A DNA stretch of 64,000 bases from Mesorhabditis belari (lineage: Eukaryota > Nematoda > Chromadorea > Rhabditida > Rhabditidae). The stretch spans positions 310,001 to 374,000 of the forward strand of contig CAUEEP010000740.1 in the NCBI GenBank assembly GCA_958450365.1, given 5' to 3'. The notes under the pieces are model-generated. The model ran no database searches. It was not told the DNA's origin and worked only from the letters and a program-made list of their open reading frames with translations. Made by a program: the position numbers and the translations under genes. Shown one piece after another: positions 37,801 to 49,700 of the stretch. How positions within the stretch are numbered: the first letter of the stretch is position 1; each line of letters begins with the position of its first letter.

Positions 37801-40800
37801 GGTATGTTATCTGGATAAAGTTCAGTGGATTGTTTGGTTGGATAGTTGGATCTGTGTAGGATTGTGCTGAAATTGAGCTCTCTTCGTGGCTCTTGTACCA
37901 CCTCGATCCCTCCATAAACTTCCATCTCTTACCAACCCAAAAACCGTCCGTTTACGACCATTTTTATCCCTTTGAACAAGTGTGTGCAATTTGGAGCAAT
38001 ACAATATGAATTGTTGGAAATTCTTTCATTTCCATCTTCATCCGTTCACTGTTTTTAAACGAATTTTGTCCAGATTCGCAAATTTGAAACCGAAATTTGA
38101 TTGAATAGATTTAAAATTGACTTACTAGATTACTCCAATAGCCTTTTATCAAATATAAGCTTTCATTTCTCTTGACCTATCTGCAAATTTTGCTCTGATG
38201 CTCAGAAATCTTAAGGAAACAATCCTAATATAGCTAAACATGTGTTGAGCTCACTTTTCTCATCTTACCGTAACCCTTCCCCATTTCACAAACCTACGGG
38301 ACACATTCCTTTTTTTTCTCAATTCATCAAAGATCTCATGTTAAAGAGATTCAATTGAAATATCGGAAAAAAAAATGGGGAATGGAGGTGATGGTTGTGT
38401 GTTTTTGTATCGGAAAAAAGCGGGAAGAAGAGGGGAAAGAAGGAGAGGGGAAAGAATTGAAAAAAAAGAAATTGATTATTCGATGTCCATCTTTTCAACC
38501 CTCTACAGTCACTCCATTAACAATCATTTTTAAATGACCAAAAACATTGTTTTGGAAAGATGTTTGAGAATTTCTCATTTTTTAGCTTTCCCTTTCCCCT
38601 GTATTTGTGCAGCTGGAGTTGAATCTATTTTATGCAAATTTTCAAAGACTTTTCTTTTCATTTCCGATTCTTTGAAGAGTTTTCGATTTTGGGTCCCACA
38701 AATTTTAGCTATATTAAGCGAAATTGGAGGGGATAAAAAGAAAAAGAAATGGAGAAGAAAAGAGAGCCAAAAAAGTGACGTCACTCCCCTTTCCCGAATT
38801 GTTTTAGTTTCGAAAACGACAATCGGCAATCGGCAATCATTTACCTTTCCCTCTTTTGCTTTTCGTTTTTTTGGGACATTTCCCCATGTATTTGTATGGA
38901 AAATACTCGATTTCTAGCATCTGATGGAAGAGAAGAGGATGGGTGTGGATTGGGAATGAAAAAGAAATGAAAGAGAGAGGAGATGAGACGACAAAGAGAA
39001 GAGAGCCTCAGTCCTCCTCGGGGCTCCTATCCACCCCTCTAAACACAACCGAGTGGTCCGGAATCAATTGTGGTCGGCGGCTTTCCGTCTTTCTCCGCAT
39101 TCTCCTCTATCTATCCTCAATATGCCCACAACACATCGACGACACACTCTTCTCTTTTTTTTACCCTCTTTTCTTTTCTTTTCTCTTGCTTGGGCATCAG
39201 TCCCACATTCGGGGGTATCACCCCGCCCCTCTTTCCACCTCTGGCCCGTCCCGTCGACCTCCTTATGCCTTGTCTGCCCCTCTACTCCTTCCCCTATCTC
39301 TATCTCTTGTCCATCCCTCTTTCGTTCTTTTTGTCCGAGTCTTGTCCCCTTTCCCCATGTCCCCTTATTGGGGCACCTTCAAGGGCATTTGTCTTCTCTC
39401 TCATCATCCACACTATCTCTCTCCGTCTCTACCCTTTTTCCCCCTTCCCTCTTTCCCATTTCTAGGGCTAACCCCCGAAAATGCCCCAACCATCACCACC
39501 ATCCCCACCATGACTCCTTTTCACTACATCTGGCATTATGCCCATTGTTTTTTTCTTCTTTTTAATCATCTGCTTGATTTAGCTCGATTTAATTTCATTT
39601 CCAATTACGAGTTTTTATGCAAATTTCTTTAGTTACGTCGAAGAGCCACAAACGTACGTGCTTGTCGATCCGCAACAGTCGATCCAAACAAGCGAAGGAG
39701 TGACTGTGGTGACAATGTGGGATGGGACGATGACGCAGCCCATGCCTTCACCCTCATACCCCGGATATCCGCCTCAATATGGTAATTGATTGATAGTAAT
39801 TAATTTATTGATATCAAAATTCAGGAATGGGAATGCGCCCAATGGACTATGGTTCGATGGAGGGCTATGATCCGGCGATGATGTACCAGGGGCAAGCGCC
39901 GCAAATGATGATGCCACATCCGGGGATGATGCCGGTGAGTGTTTGAGATTTAAGCCCTCGATCTAGTGATGTTTTTATAGACTTATTGAATTTAATTTGT
40001 AATCTATTATCATAAAAAATTTTCTATTTCCAGAGACCCATGATGCATCCCAACTTTGATCCCGCTCAATTCCCCATGGAATCCCTTCAGCCACGAATAG
40101 GTGAGGAATCGTTTATTATTATATTCATAGTATTGTTATATTATTAATAGCGTTATTAGTAGTAATATTCATTAGTAGAATTAGTAATAGTAATAGAAAT
40201 AATAGTAAATAGTAAATAGAAAAATTCGGGGTTTAACCATATACATATTTATATAAAAATATTTTCTTTAGGGTTCCTGGCCAAGTTCGCCCGATGCCAC
40301 CGTATGGAATGATGCCCAATTACCCTCAATATGGATATCCTCATCCAGCGCAAGTAGTGGGTTTTGGCTATAGAGCAAATGAACTAAAGTAATAAAAAAT
40401 CTTCTAACTTGATTATAAGTATATAAACAGTATTGTAGTTGTAATAAAGAAGGAATTGGCAAGGAAAAGTAGTATAATGTAGGAGTACAAGTACTTATAA
40501 GTACAAGTCTGGTAATGGTACAAGTGCAACAAGATACTATATCATATGTTATATTATAATAACTTTATACTTAAGGTCCGAGCCGGTCCGCCAATGCCTT
40601 ATGGTCAATTGAGTGGTGGTGTACCCGGTCAACAGCCAGTCGCCGCTTTCCCAAACCCGAATGCAGCGACGGGCGGAGGAGTGGATTTGAATCAATGTTT
40701 CCCCGATCACGTGCCCATCAGTATTGTCACCAAGGTAGCTTGATTTCCACTATAAATAGCTAACAAAATTTCCAGAATGTGATGCAAATCTTCCAATTGG

Positions 40801-43800
40801 ATCACGACAAAGAATCGTGCACGTTGCCCTTCCAATTGACGCCGGACGTCTTGCAGCAATTAGCGATGTACGTTTAAAATATATGATAGTACGGTGACAG
40901 CCAATACATAGTATAAAACTACAATAATCCTTTAGTAAGTACGGCTAAAAATATAGTACGTCCTGTGGTGCAGTTTTTAATTTAATAGTACTCATTGAGT
41001 ACGGTTTTGAATAAATTATCGTAATTTAGTGCAGCTTACAATTAGCTACTAGTACGGCTTAAAATATAGTACAATATAATACTACAGTAGTTCTTTAGTA
41101 ACCTTATTGTTAGGATACAATATAGTAATCGTTTTAGGCCAGAATACGAGCTCCAGCTGAAATGCTTTAACAAAGACGACAAACTAATGACAGCGAAATG
41201 GCCGCTCAATCCGGAAACCAACTATTTACAATTATCGGTGAGTAGCTGGATAAAAAAAAATTGCATTTACTAGAATAATAAACAAAATTGGAGTTTAGGT
41301 GAAAATCAACGGACAAAGTGTGCAAATCATGAACCCAAAGCAATCGCTTTTGATCAAGAAATTCGTGAACACCGCGGAAAACTCTCTCGAGCTCACCGTC
41401 AGCGATTGCGTTTGTGTAAGTGTTTTCAAGAAGATTGAAGAATTTTCACGGAAATTTAAATCAAAATTTGTTTCAGTCGCATCGTTTCATCATGAGTTTG
41501 GTTCGCATTCAACACGTCGGCCATTTCCTCTCAACGATCGTGAAAGAAAGCCTGCAAAAGCCAGAGAATTCCGTGGAAATCAGCCAGAGAAAATGTGAGT
41601 TTTGAGAGAAAACGTTAAACGTAAATTGCTATTGCTTTAAGATATTAACTTAGTTTGGTTTTCTATTTTGTGAATCTGAATATAACTACAGTAATTCATT
41701 CATTAAACAACTCAGATCAGTAAAGATATCCAGCCAAACAATGTTTCCTTGAAGAAAGTTAGTGTAAAATAGAAAAGAATTACGATATTCAACCCATTTT
41801 TCTATCCTAGTCGTTTTCTATTTTACACTAATTCTATCGATAATATCTGATATCAAAACAAAACCTCATTTCCAGTGTTTCACTTGGTGCAAATGACACG
41901 CATGAACACTCTATTATTGGGCGATCCTCGCTTCAAATCCCGGTACAGTGTGCCAATCCGTGGAAAAACTTGTACCCATCTGCCGGCTATCGACTTACGA
42001 ATGCTTTTGTGCTGTTTCCCGGATGCGTCCTTCTTTGAGTGCCCATATTGCAAGTGAGTTAAAAGCATTGGATTACAAATTTCATCAAATTTTTAGGAAC
42101 ACTTTCGCTCACAGTGAAATCGATGTCGATCACTATATGATGCAACTGATCGCGAATACCCCGGAGACGATTCGAGAAGTGGTTTGCTTTCAAGATGGGC
42201 ATTGGAGAGCGCCTAACGAACCGGTTGTGCAACCAGTGGCTAATGGAAGGAAAAGGGATAACACTGGAGCGAAAGGTAGGGAATTTAGTTTAGATAAAGT
42301 TAGCTTTCTAAAAAATGCTCTTAAGAAAAGCTATCGTACTCCGGATGACTCAAAAGTCATTCTGGAGCCTTATTTATTGACAAAGCACAATAGAAAAGAC
42401 TGAAAAGGATACGATAGAAAGTGCAAAATAGAAAAGGATACGGTAGAAATTGTCACCACAATAGCTTTTTCGTAACACTAATTTTAAGTTTAACAATAAG
42501 CAAGAGGATCTGAAAATCCTGGTCCACTCAAATTCACTTAAATCATTCCAGCCGGAGCGATGAAACGCTTCAAAACCGAATCCTCATTGGACATGCCAAT
42601 GGGACAAGGCTCTCCATTGTCGAAAGCTCCATCATCAGTCCCCTCTACTTCAACCCATCCAGCTTCTCTTCCACCAATGAATCACTTCATCGGCCAAAGC
42701 CCGGCTCCCATGTCGATGCCACACTCTGTGCCCGATATGAAACCCGATTTGATGTCACCGTATCATCAAAATACTAGGTATGGATCTTTTTCAAGTTCAT
42801 TTGCAAGCAACTTTTTAGCCCAACAAAAATCGTCGTGATGCCACCGTGTGGCCCATTGGCTGGCCCACCAACTCCATCAACACCCGGACATCCAAACAAT
42901 TCGAGCAGCCCGCATCAAGTGCAGACGCAAAGTCATGGAAGCGTTGAGACAGCTAGCCTAGCAGGTGAGCTGACCGACTGATAGAGTTTCACATTTTCTA
43001 AAATGTGCTAAATTAGAAAACTACTGTAACCTCGCCTTAATAAATCCTGTTCCAGGCTCAGCTCCATATACGCCAGCTCCAACCTCAGTCGGCTCATCAT
43101 CTGTTGGTCACTCTGTGCCGGGCACTTCAATGGCCACAATCGACCCTCAAACAGCTCCCTCTCTTCCCAATCATTCTCTGACGCCAATCGACGATTTTGA
43201 TCAACACCTTGACGGGCTTTTCTCAACGGTTTGTCTTACATTGATTTGCAATAATCGTTTTTTCTTATTTTAGAATGATGTTATGTCGGCGGCTGATTTA
43301 CAACGCTATCTCCGGGATGTTGATCCGTCGATTGGCGCTAGGAGCAAAGTAAGACAAGAACTTTGAAGAGTATAGAATGGGTTAGCCAGGAATTAGGTTC
43401 GGCTTGGAATTTTTTAGAATGGATGATTTCTAGAATAGATGATACTGTGAGACTAATGTAGCATACTGTATTTGCGACTTTATACTCTCAATATATATTG
43501 TAAAGCCCAGTCTTGCTACAGTATGCCAAAAATAACAGGTGTTTGGTGTCAGTACTAATATTTTGCCTTGGCTGTAGATCGAATAAGATACTGTAGTCCT
43601 TGGCATACTTTAGCAATACTGAGACAGACTGGAATACTTTAGTGAGACAGAGTTGAGGTACTGTAACTCCACAGCACCCCAGAAGAACAATCCAAATAAG
43701 CAAACTCTTTTCTAGGATTCAAACTCGGACTTGCCAACACCCGAAGCCTTGAGTGCCGACTTGGACGACATTGTTCAGATTATAGCCGCCGAAATGCTGT

Positions 43801-43802
43801 AG
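28870..43802 (+). CDS. ZMIZ1/2 (tonalli)-type SP-RING transcriptional co-regulator
   Basis: Twenty exons: 28870-28947, 29671-29814, 30371-30476, 30586-30697, 39633-39781, 39825-39934, 40034-40100, 40272-40353, 40576-40734, 40776-40867, 41138-41237, 41299-41415, 41477-41594, 41876-42053, 42097-42275, 42552-42777, 42819-42964, 43056-43228, 43274-43348 and 43716-43802. The first four encode the ZMIZ N-terminal helical domain (NNHRLHTITQ, CRELIQWCSDPRAF). Next come VTVVTMWDG and a Met/Pro/Gly-rich region. The PINIT-like and SP-RING parts include YELQLKCFNKDDKLMTAKWP, CTHLPAIDLRMLL and FFECPYCK. The C-terminus is Ser/Pro-rich and ends in acidic LDDIVQIIAAEML. ZMIZ proteins are nuclear co-activators with SUMO-ligase-like SP-RING domains that work with Notch, SMAD, androgen receptor or SWI/SNF. 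Intron 4 is about 8.9 kb. Phase fails by one base between exons 7 and 8; all other joins close. Confidence 0.92.
29221..29310. repeat. 20-bp tandem repeat in ZMIZ intron 1
   Basis: Four and a half copies of CCTCCTAGGCTCCTCACTGT occur with one or two substitutions per copy. Confidence 0.95.
30103..30290. repeat. (CAGA)n microsatellite in ZMIZ intron 2
   Basis: Nearly 190 bases of CAGA units with interspersed CGGATAGA variants, about 80 bases before exon 3. The reverse strand yields a spurious Cys/Leu/Ser/Val open frame. Confidence 0.95.
30982..31463. mobile_element. Long foldback element, family F copy 1
   Basis: Begins GGGAGTGGGACAAATGCGAT and ends in the inverse complement. Arms of about 220 bp pair almost along the whole length, including CTAATATTAACCAATTTC on one side and GAAATTGGTTAATATTAG on the other. 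It is non-coding, and its termini resemble those of the element at 58092. Confidence 0.9.
31980..32055. repeat. 14-bp tandem repeat TTAGTGCTTAGTTC
   Basis: About five copies of a 14-15-base unit alternating TTAGTGCTTAGTTC and TTAGCGCTTAGTTC. Confidence 0.9.
35012..35080 (-). pseudogene. tRNA-like relic (degenerate)
   Basis: On the reverse strand a B box (GGTTCGAATCC), an A-box-like TAGCTCATTGATAAG and an anticodon-stem-like GTTTACCCGGTAAAC occur in tRNA order. However, the acceptor stem (5' TGTCAAT versus 3' CGCCATA) does not pair and the D stem does not close. It is a tRNA pseudogene or a tRNA-derived element, not a working tRNA. Confidence 0.35.
35510..35556. repeat. (TTTCC)n microsatellite
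   Basis: About seven to eight uninterrupted TTTCC units within a longer pyrimidine tract in the giant intron. Confidence 0.9.
36890..37385. repeat. Degenerate duplicated segments
   Basis: CCTTTGAACCTTTCTACTGT/CCGT followed by a CCTCTTTCTGTTTTG block occurs at about 37198 and 37344. The segments between contain matching TTCATA...GAATCAAATAGAT blocks. A diverged third relative lies near 36890. This suggests an old roughly 145-bp tandem duplication. Confidence 0.65.
37540..37804. mobile_element. Foldback/MITE element, family A copy 3
   Basis: The same termini (TACCGTAAATACTGTAATAG) and the same orientation as copy 1, with more than 90 percent identity by eye. It differs by small indels, such as loss of part of the right-hand CCCCACCCC. 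Confidence 0.9.
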
Positions 43803-45860
43803 TCACCCCCAGTTCTCACGCAAAAGTTTCGAACATTTCGATTCTGATTTCCTTATTATTCTACCGCCCGGTGTTTCAGTGACTTTACATGATCTTTGAA
43901 AGTTCTTTTATTGTTCGCCTTTTTTGGGTCACTGATGAGCAAACTCCCAAAGAGTGCTTCCACTGTATAATTGCCTATCCACTTTTTTTTATTTGGCTTG
44001 CGTTTATTTTTTCATATCGTATAGACTTTAGAAATGTAGAAATTTATGGGTAAATCCGTATTTAACTGAACATTTCCCTGAAAGCATTTCCTCTCCAAAA
44101 GTTCGACACCGAACGAGAACCATTCCCGCAATAGTACGGTAAATTTTAGTGAAAAATAGGAAACGAAAAGAAAAGTGTTTTCTATTTAGCACTAAAATTT
44201 ATTTTTTATTCTAAGTTCCACTTATTGAATGACAATTACAGCCACAATGTGATTTTATCCTAGAAATTAATTCTTCTTATTAGCCTTTAAATTCTCTGGT
44301 TATTATTATTCATTCTATCATCGACAGTTAGTCAAATGGCCATATGCTTGCTAAACCCCAATATTCCAATTATATGTGCACAATGTGTGTTTTAGAAGTG
44401 TCTCTCTAGATTGTTCAGTGCTTATCGCCTTTGTTTTCCTTTTCTTTGTGGACAGTTGAACTGTTACTGTAATCTTCAGGTCAAAGTACCGTATTCTTCA
44501 CACATTTCTCTTGCATAAACCGATGCTGATTGATTTTTTGATCTTCTCCAAAACAAATTCCATTCTCAAATTCACGTAAAGACTCGGTTGATCCGAGTGC
44601 ACTGAGAAATGACACAAAAATTCCCCACAAGTATCTGTGCTATTTTTCGGAAATCATTTGCAAATAATCATGTTATGTTTTTATATTTAATAAACATTTA
44701 TTATCCCGTTTTGGGCTTACGGTAGATATAAAAAAAACAAAAATCGCAAAGCAAAATGGCAAAAAAAAAGGAAAAGTGAGAATATACGTCTTGAATCTAT
44801 TATAGTAATAAAAAAATATTTCATTTTCATATCTAATAATCAATTGAGAGTCAGACATTGAAAATCAACATTAATCTCTTTGGAAAATAGTAAAAAGGGT
44901 TGGCGTTGTCACTTTTTGTCACAAATCGGGGTTTATATATCAAACGGAATCGACAAACACAGATTTTCACATACAGACGATACTGTTTTTTTGAATCATG
45001 ATATTATTTTCTTTAGTCAGTAGGAGAACTCGTTGGACCCTCAAGGGTTTACATAAGTAATCGTAGTTTGTAGTGGATGTGTAAGAGGATCTCCTTTTCA
45101 GCACACAACCCAGTACATTCCATCAGCATCATTATTATCAAATCAAACTTTTAAGACACTATTGAAATGCGATTTTCAGGAGGAGAAGCTTCTGAAGTTC
45201 GTCATTTCCCTTGATAACTTGAGCGTCTTGTACTCTATGAAATGCCCCGTCTTCAAAGAAAATGATGAACGACCAGAAATTTGATTTGAAATTTCATTTC
45301 CAAGTTCAAATTTTAAAGTTCCATCACTCCCAATTGTCGATGCCACTTTTGAAGGTCAACTTTTCCCACTAGTTAGATATGCCATTTTAAAATGTTCGAT
45401 AAAGTGTGCTAAAGAACAACGGCGGGCAATGACCTTCGCCTCTTTTTTGTCCTCTCTGCTCGTTGGAGGGTTTCTCGTGGGTGAAAACGAAGAACAGAAG
45501 GAAAATGTGCTGCCCTCTGCATTCTCTTCCTCTGTTTCTGTTCCTTCCCTTTCATTTCTCCCCTTTTCTTTTCTCATTCAATCGACTTCCTCTTACTAAA
45601 ATCGACCATCATACATTTTCCGGCCTTTCCGTTTTGGGCAATGTTTGGTCTAGAGGGCTCAATTTTATTTCTCGCGAATTGATTCCATTGGAGTTTGGTT
45701 TATACAAGCGAAAGTAACATAAAAGGTTCACGATCTGTGACAGAGAAAATTACAGAAAAACATTCGTTTTATATGAATAACTTTATTTCTAAAGCGTTTT
45801 TCAAGTTGTTTTCAACTTATTGAGGAATTTCTCGTCAATACATTTATTTTTAAGAGTCAT
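43803..45860. other. ZMIZ 3' UTR and intergenic region
   Basis: The first several hundred bases are probably ZMIZ 3' UTR. The rest is AT-rich, with no supported exon. Short TACTGTAATCTT-type motifs recur here, for example near 44464. Confidence 0.5.
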
Positions 45861-48300
45861 CGCTGGAGCACTTCATGATTCGCACAGGACGAGCGATGGC
45901 TTAACGTCATTGGTTAGTTTTGCCAGGCATTTTCTTAATAAATTTGTATTTAGCACTAGCCTCCGGTCCTGCACGTTGTTTCTCTTCGTTTCGACCGTTT
46001 GGAACAAAAGCGAAAGGCCCCCCGTTATCAACACTTTACGATCAGGTATTTTATTTTTGCTTGGAACTGTTCTAAATATTAATTTTAGTCAAAATCTTTC
46101 GACGTTGTGATTGAAGGATCGGATAAAGATGCCGGATCAATGCAACGAAAGACCGTTTCATATGCAAGAGCGACACTTCAGCCTCGAATACAAATGAAAA
46201 AGTAAGCTACTGTGCTATTCATGATATTCAAATTCTAAATAAGGTGTGCAACGTTCCAAAGCTCAATATAAATGGTGCTGATGTGGCGCAATTCTTCAAA
46301 GCCAACACGCCGACCATTTGCAGAAAGCCAAGGGAGTGGGCTTTTATCAATTCGGCCAGACGATTTTCTCCTCATTTCTTCAAAGTAAGCTTTGGTCTGT
46401 TGCCACAAAAGGCTGTTTTTTAGAGCGTTGGCGTCTTGCCAAGTCAAACTTTTACAAGGAAAACTGACAACGAGTTATTATATGGGGAATGGACTGCTAT
46501 TCGTCCTGGTGATTCTCTTCCAGATGATTTCGTGAAAGTGAAGTGCAAACTTGGTGAAAGCTTTGGTTAGTAGTAAATAATCATCAGCGTTTCATGTTTT
46601 AACCTTTAGGGATGGTCTTTTTAATGTCCGTGGTTCGAAATGAGAAGTTGGCGAGAAAATTCGAAGGTTTATTTAACATCAATTCTTCAATTTATAGTTT
46701 TTTTAGACCAAACACAGCCCAGTAATTGGTCAGGCTTGGATGTATTTTTCCTCGGGATGGATTCCGCTATCGCATATGAGCTATCTCCGTAAACTGACCA
46801 AAAACCGCTGCTTACTTTAGAGAGAGAAGATCATGGGAGGTGGTTACTCTTAATTGGTAAAGCTATTTGCTGAATTTTAATGTAATGTTGAGTTTTGCAG
46901 CTTACAACATTGTTGGTGATGGAACTCCACAAGCTTTTCATTCCAATATTGACTGGAAAAACCGAAGAAGAAGGCTTCCATTGACGAGGTAATTCATTAG
47001 AGGAAGCCAATAGCAAAGGTTATATTATAGAAAGCGCTTTTCAACTGCGAATTATGTCGACGACGTCTATCCGTTTATTTGGAAGAATTTCTCAGATGCT
47101 GGTTATGCGACTCTCTATGGAGAAGATGCTGCTAATATTGGTTCAGGAAATATCTTTCTAACATGATCGAACTTTTTTTCTATCAGGTACTTTCACATAT
47201 CGCTTGAAAGGTTTCCGAAATCAACCAACTGATCATTACACTTGGGACCTATTTTCAGGTAACTTTTTGTGGCAGAAGGAAGACTTTATGAATTTAGGAA
47301 CACGAGAAAGTTCCATGGGGTACATGCAGTGGATTGTTCCGGTTTACAAAAGTAGGTTGACTGCTGATAATTTTACAATGATAACTTTTTAGCCATGGTT
47401 CCCGCTACAGCAAGGGAGTTCATGAAAGCATACAAGGATTTTACCTCGGTTTTTAATGATACCTTCCAATGTTTTCCCATGACGATGTCAATGCGGTTGG
47501 TTTTTGTAGGTTCAAATTGCAAATTTTTTTTGAAAGCCAGTTTTTAGCTTGGTCCTTAGGATGATGAAATAGGAAGCGCTCCTGAGAGGTATGCAGAGCG
47601 GTCCTCTTTGATGTCGTGCGTTGGTCGCCTAGGCAGGGCGAATCACGGTGCACGGTATTTTATTTTCCTTACTATTTAGTTCTTTGAAATGTTTATTGAA
47701 AATAATTGAGTCACCATCGTTCATGAATTACTTTAGATATGCCAAACTTCGTGGTACACATCAAGGTCAATTGGAGGAAGTTTTGTCATCGTTTATAAAA
47801 TTAACTTTATCGTTTTCATTGTTAGCGTTTGCCCTTTTTTGCGTTTGCTGTCCCCCAAAGTGTTCGTGAAGGAAGGTTGAGGACTGCTTAGGAAGCCTCA
47901 TTCGAAATAAAGGTTGGCAACATTTTTTCATCTATGGTCTCTTTAAATAACGTTAAAATTGAATCTTACCCGAGTCTTTCACTAGCTGTGGTTGTTTACA
48001 GGACATTTTATCGACTCCTTTCGATATTCACGCGACGTTGATGGACATTTTGCACCTACCCAATGAAAAGATCTACAAACCACTCAAGATGCTTCGAAAA
48101 GATCGCTTTCACTCTTTCGACCATTGCCGTTATCAAGGACCTGTGAACAAGTTAGTCGAAATTCAACTGTTTGTGATAGAGGGCGGTTGTTCTAGAGCTA
48201 GATCGACACACATTGGTGCTACCTGTTTGAATTGGGAAGACGCCACTCAGAAACCTGAAGAGGTGACTTTTCACAATTTGATGCACCTTTTAAATGATTT
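45861..48300 (+). pseudogene. DUF229 (PF02995-type) pseudogene
   Basis: Conserved DUF229 blocks occur in the correct order: DVFFLGMDS (46735), MSYLRKLTKNRCLL (46777), YNIVGDGTPQAF (46905), RKRFSTANYVDDVYPFIWKN and LYGEDAANIGTFTYRLKGF (47030-47215), NQPTDHYTWDLF (47220), FSHDDVNAV (47473), a DHGAR-to-YAKLRGTHQGQLEE join (47645-47780), and TPFDIHATLMDILHLP (48015-48065). The family belongs to the alkaline-phosphatase/sulfatase-like superfamily and is expanded in nematodes. Decay is visible. A one-base shift falls after MDSAIA, stops follow RCLL and GGYS, and a one-base insertion in QAF is compensated about 25 bases later. The active-site neighbourhood (FSHDD, DHG) survives in pieces. Several independent lesions argue against sequencing error alone. 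Confidence 0.8.
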
Positions 48301-49149
48301 AGAAAACTTTGGTTGAAGGGATGGCACATTCTGTAGTCGACGCAATCAATGCCCAAACCACGCACCTGAACGGGCTCTCTGTTCGCCATTACGTCTGAAA
48401 TCGTTGATTTATGCACGGAGGTGATATTTTTTTGAAGGTTAACATTATTTATTAAATTTAAGAATAGGTCCCCAACGAGGCTTTGCTTTGAAGTACAAAA
48501 ATGTGAAAGATACGGATGGTTGTACCTACGGCCTTTTCTGTGTTCTACCAAACTTGCAATTGTTTATTACCAATTGAGCTTGGCACAACTCCGGGGAAAG
48601 CTGAATATGAAATTTTTAGCTTTTGATTTAAAAAGGTAAAACAACGATTTAAGATTACCCTTCGTCACGAAGTCTCCGCCAATAAGCTCTTCCGTGATCT
48701 CAATTCGATCAGTCACTATCAACAGAGTAAATTTTTTTGTGTTAGTACGTTTTTAACGTTTCTTTTAGGTATCTGGCGACGATCCCTCTTTGCATTATCG
48801 ACAAAAATTATTTTCTTGCCACATATTGTGTTTTGCTATTGACAAAGTTTAATATTTAATTATTTGCTTCATGTTTCATGTGATTGTTTGAATTAGGTTA
48901 CGCTACACTTGCCATGTACTTTTTAGTCACTAACCCGTTACTTCTGGAGATTGTCATTTACCACACGGTGCCTTGCCTATAATATCGTTTTTCGATTACT
49001 ATCTTTATCATTTTTGGCATTTACTTCTCCCTTGAGCTACTAACACTTCGAACAGCAGTTACTTTTTTGATTTAATTTTGTTCCAACCGTAAAACAAAGC
49101 TAATTTTGAAAGTAGGAAAGTTGATGTTTTTTCTTACAAAAATGAATTA

Positions 49150-49700
49150 GATTTTATGGAAGTTGAGGATCTTTTCCCTACACAGGAAGGAAGTATTGCC
49201 GTAGGCCCTTATCCATGTGACGAGTGTGGTACAATGTTTGAGAAAACAAATTTTATCCAAAAACATTTTAAAATTTAGTGTTTCACATGGAAGAGCATTG
49301 CGACTTACCGAGATTCAAGTACCAATATTATAGAGACTCTTTCTCAGTCCGAGAATTCTCAATCCCATCAATTCAAATTCCCATTGGTACAGAAGCCCTT
49401 CCTCAAGGACTACTTCTTTACCAGTCTTTTTAGAGCTCCTATCAAAACCAAACGATTTCACTGTTTGTGATCAGAAATGTATCGCAAGTTCAGAAGTTCT
49501 TATCAATGAAGCTTTTTAAGCAGCATTTTCAGAAATGCCATGTACCCAAAAGGTTACAGTAGATCTCGATGGTGATCCAATTTATAATTTCAGTTTAACT
49601 TGCCATCAATGTTCCAAGCATTTTTCTCTTGCTCGGATTTAGCTTTTCATCTAGAGAAGAAGAAATGTAAAAGGAACAGGGGAAAGCAATCTTGGAAAGG
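49150..49700 (+). pseudogene. C2H2 zinc-finger gene remnants
   Basis: Fragments read YPCDECGTMFEKTNFIQKHF (around 49208-49270) and TCHQCSKHFSLARI followed by a stop (around 49600-49645). Both have the C-x2-C half of a C2H2 finger, with a histidine half that is incomplete or interrupted. In-frame stops lie between them and no consistent exon chain can be built. It is likely the remains of a zinc-finger gene. Confidence 0.5.

Larger units (their letters stand above)
30698..39632 (+). other. Giant (8.9 kb) intron 4 of the ZMIZ-like gene
   Basis: Flanked by a GTGGGT donor and a TTCTTTAG acceptor that restore the reading frame (GG|T). It contains the foldback element at 30982-31463, a family A element at 37540-37804, tandem repeats, a tRNA-like relic at about 35012-35080, and GC-richer purine or pyrimidine blocks at 33.4-34.7, 35.1-35.6 and 38.9-39.5 kb. 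Many open frames there (the longest about 230 codons at 38943-39632) overlap in several frames and are compositionally biased, so I do not call them genes. Confidence 0.75.

Noticed and set aside
38943..39632. Longest open frame (229 codons) and two overlapping long frames in the same stretch
   Set aside because: Three frames are open together because the stretch is pyrimidine-rich. The peptides are Ser/Pro/Phe/Leu low-complexity with no splice support, and the stretch lies inside the ZMIZ intron.
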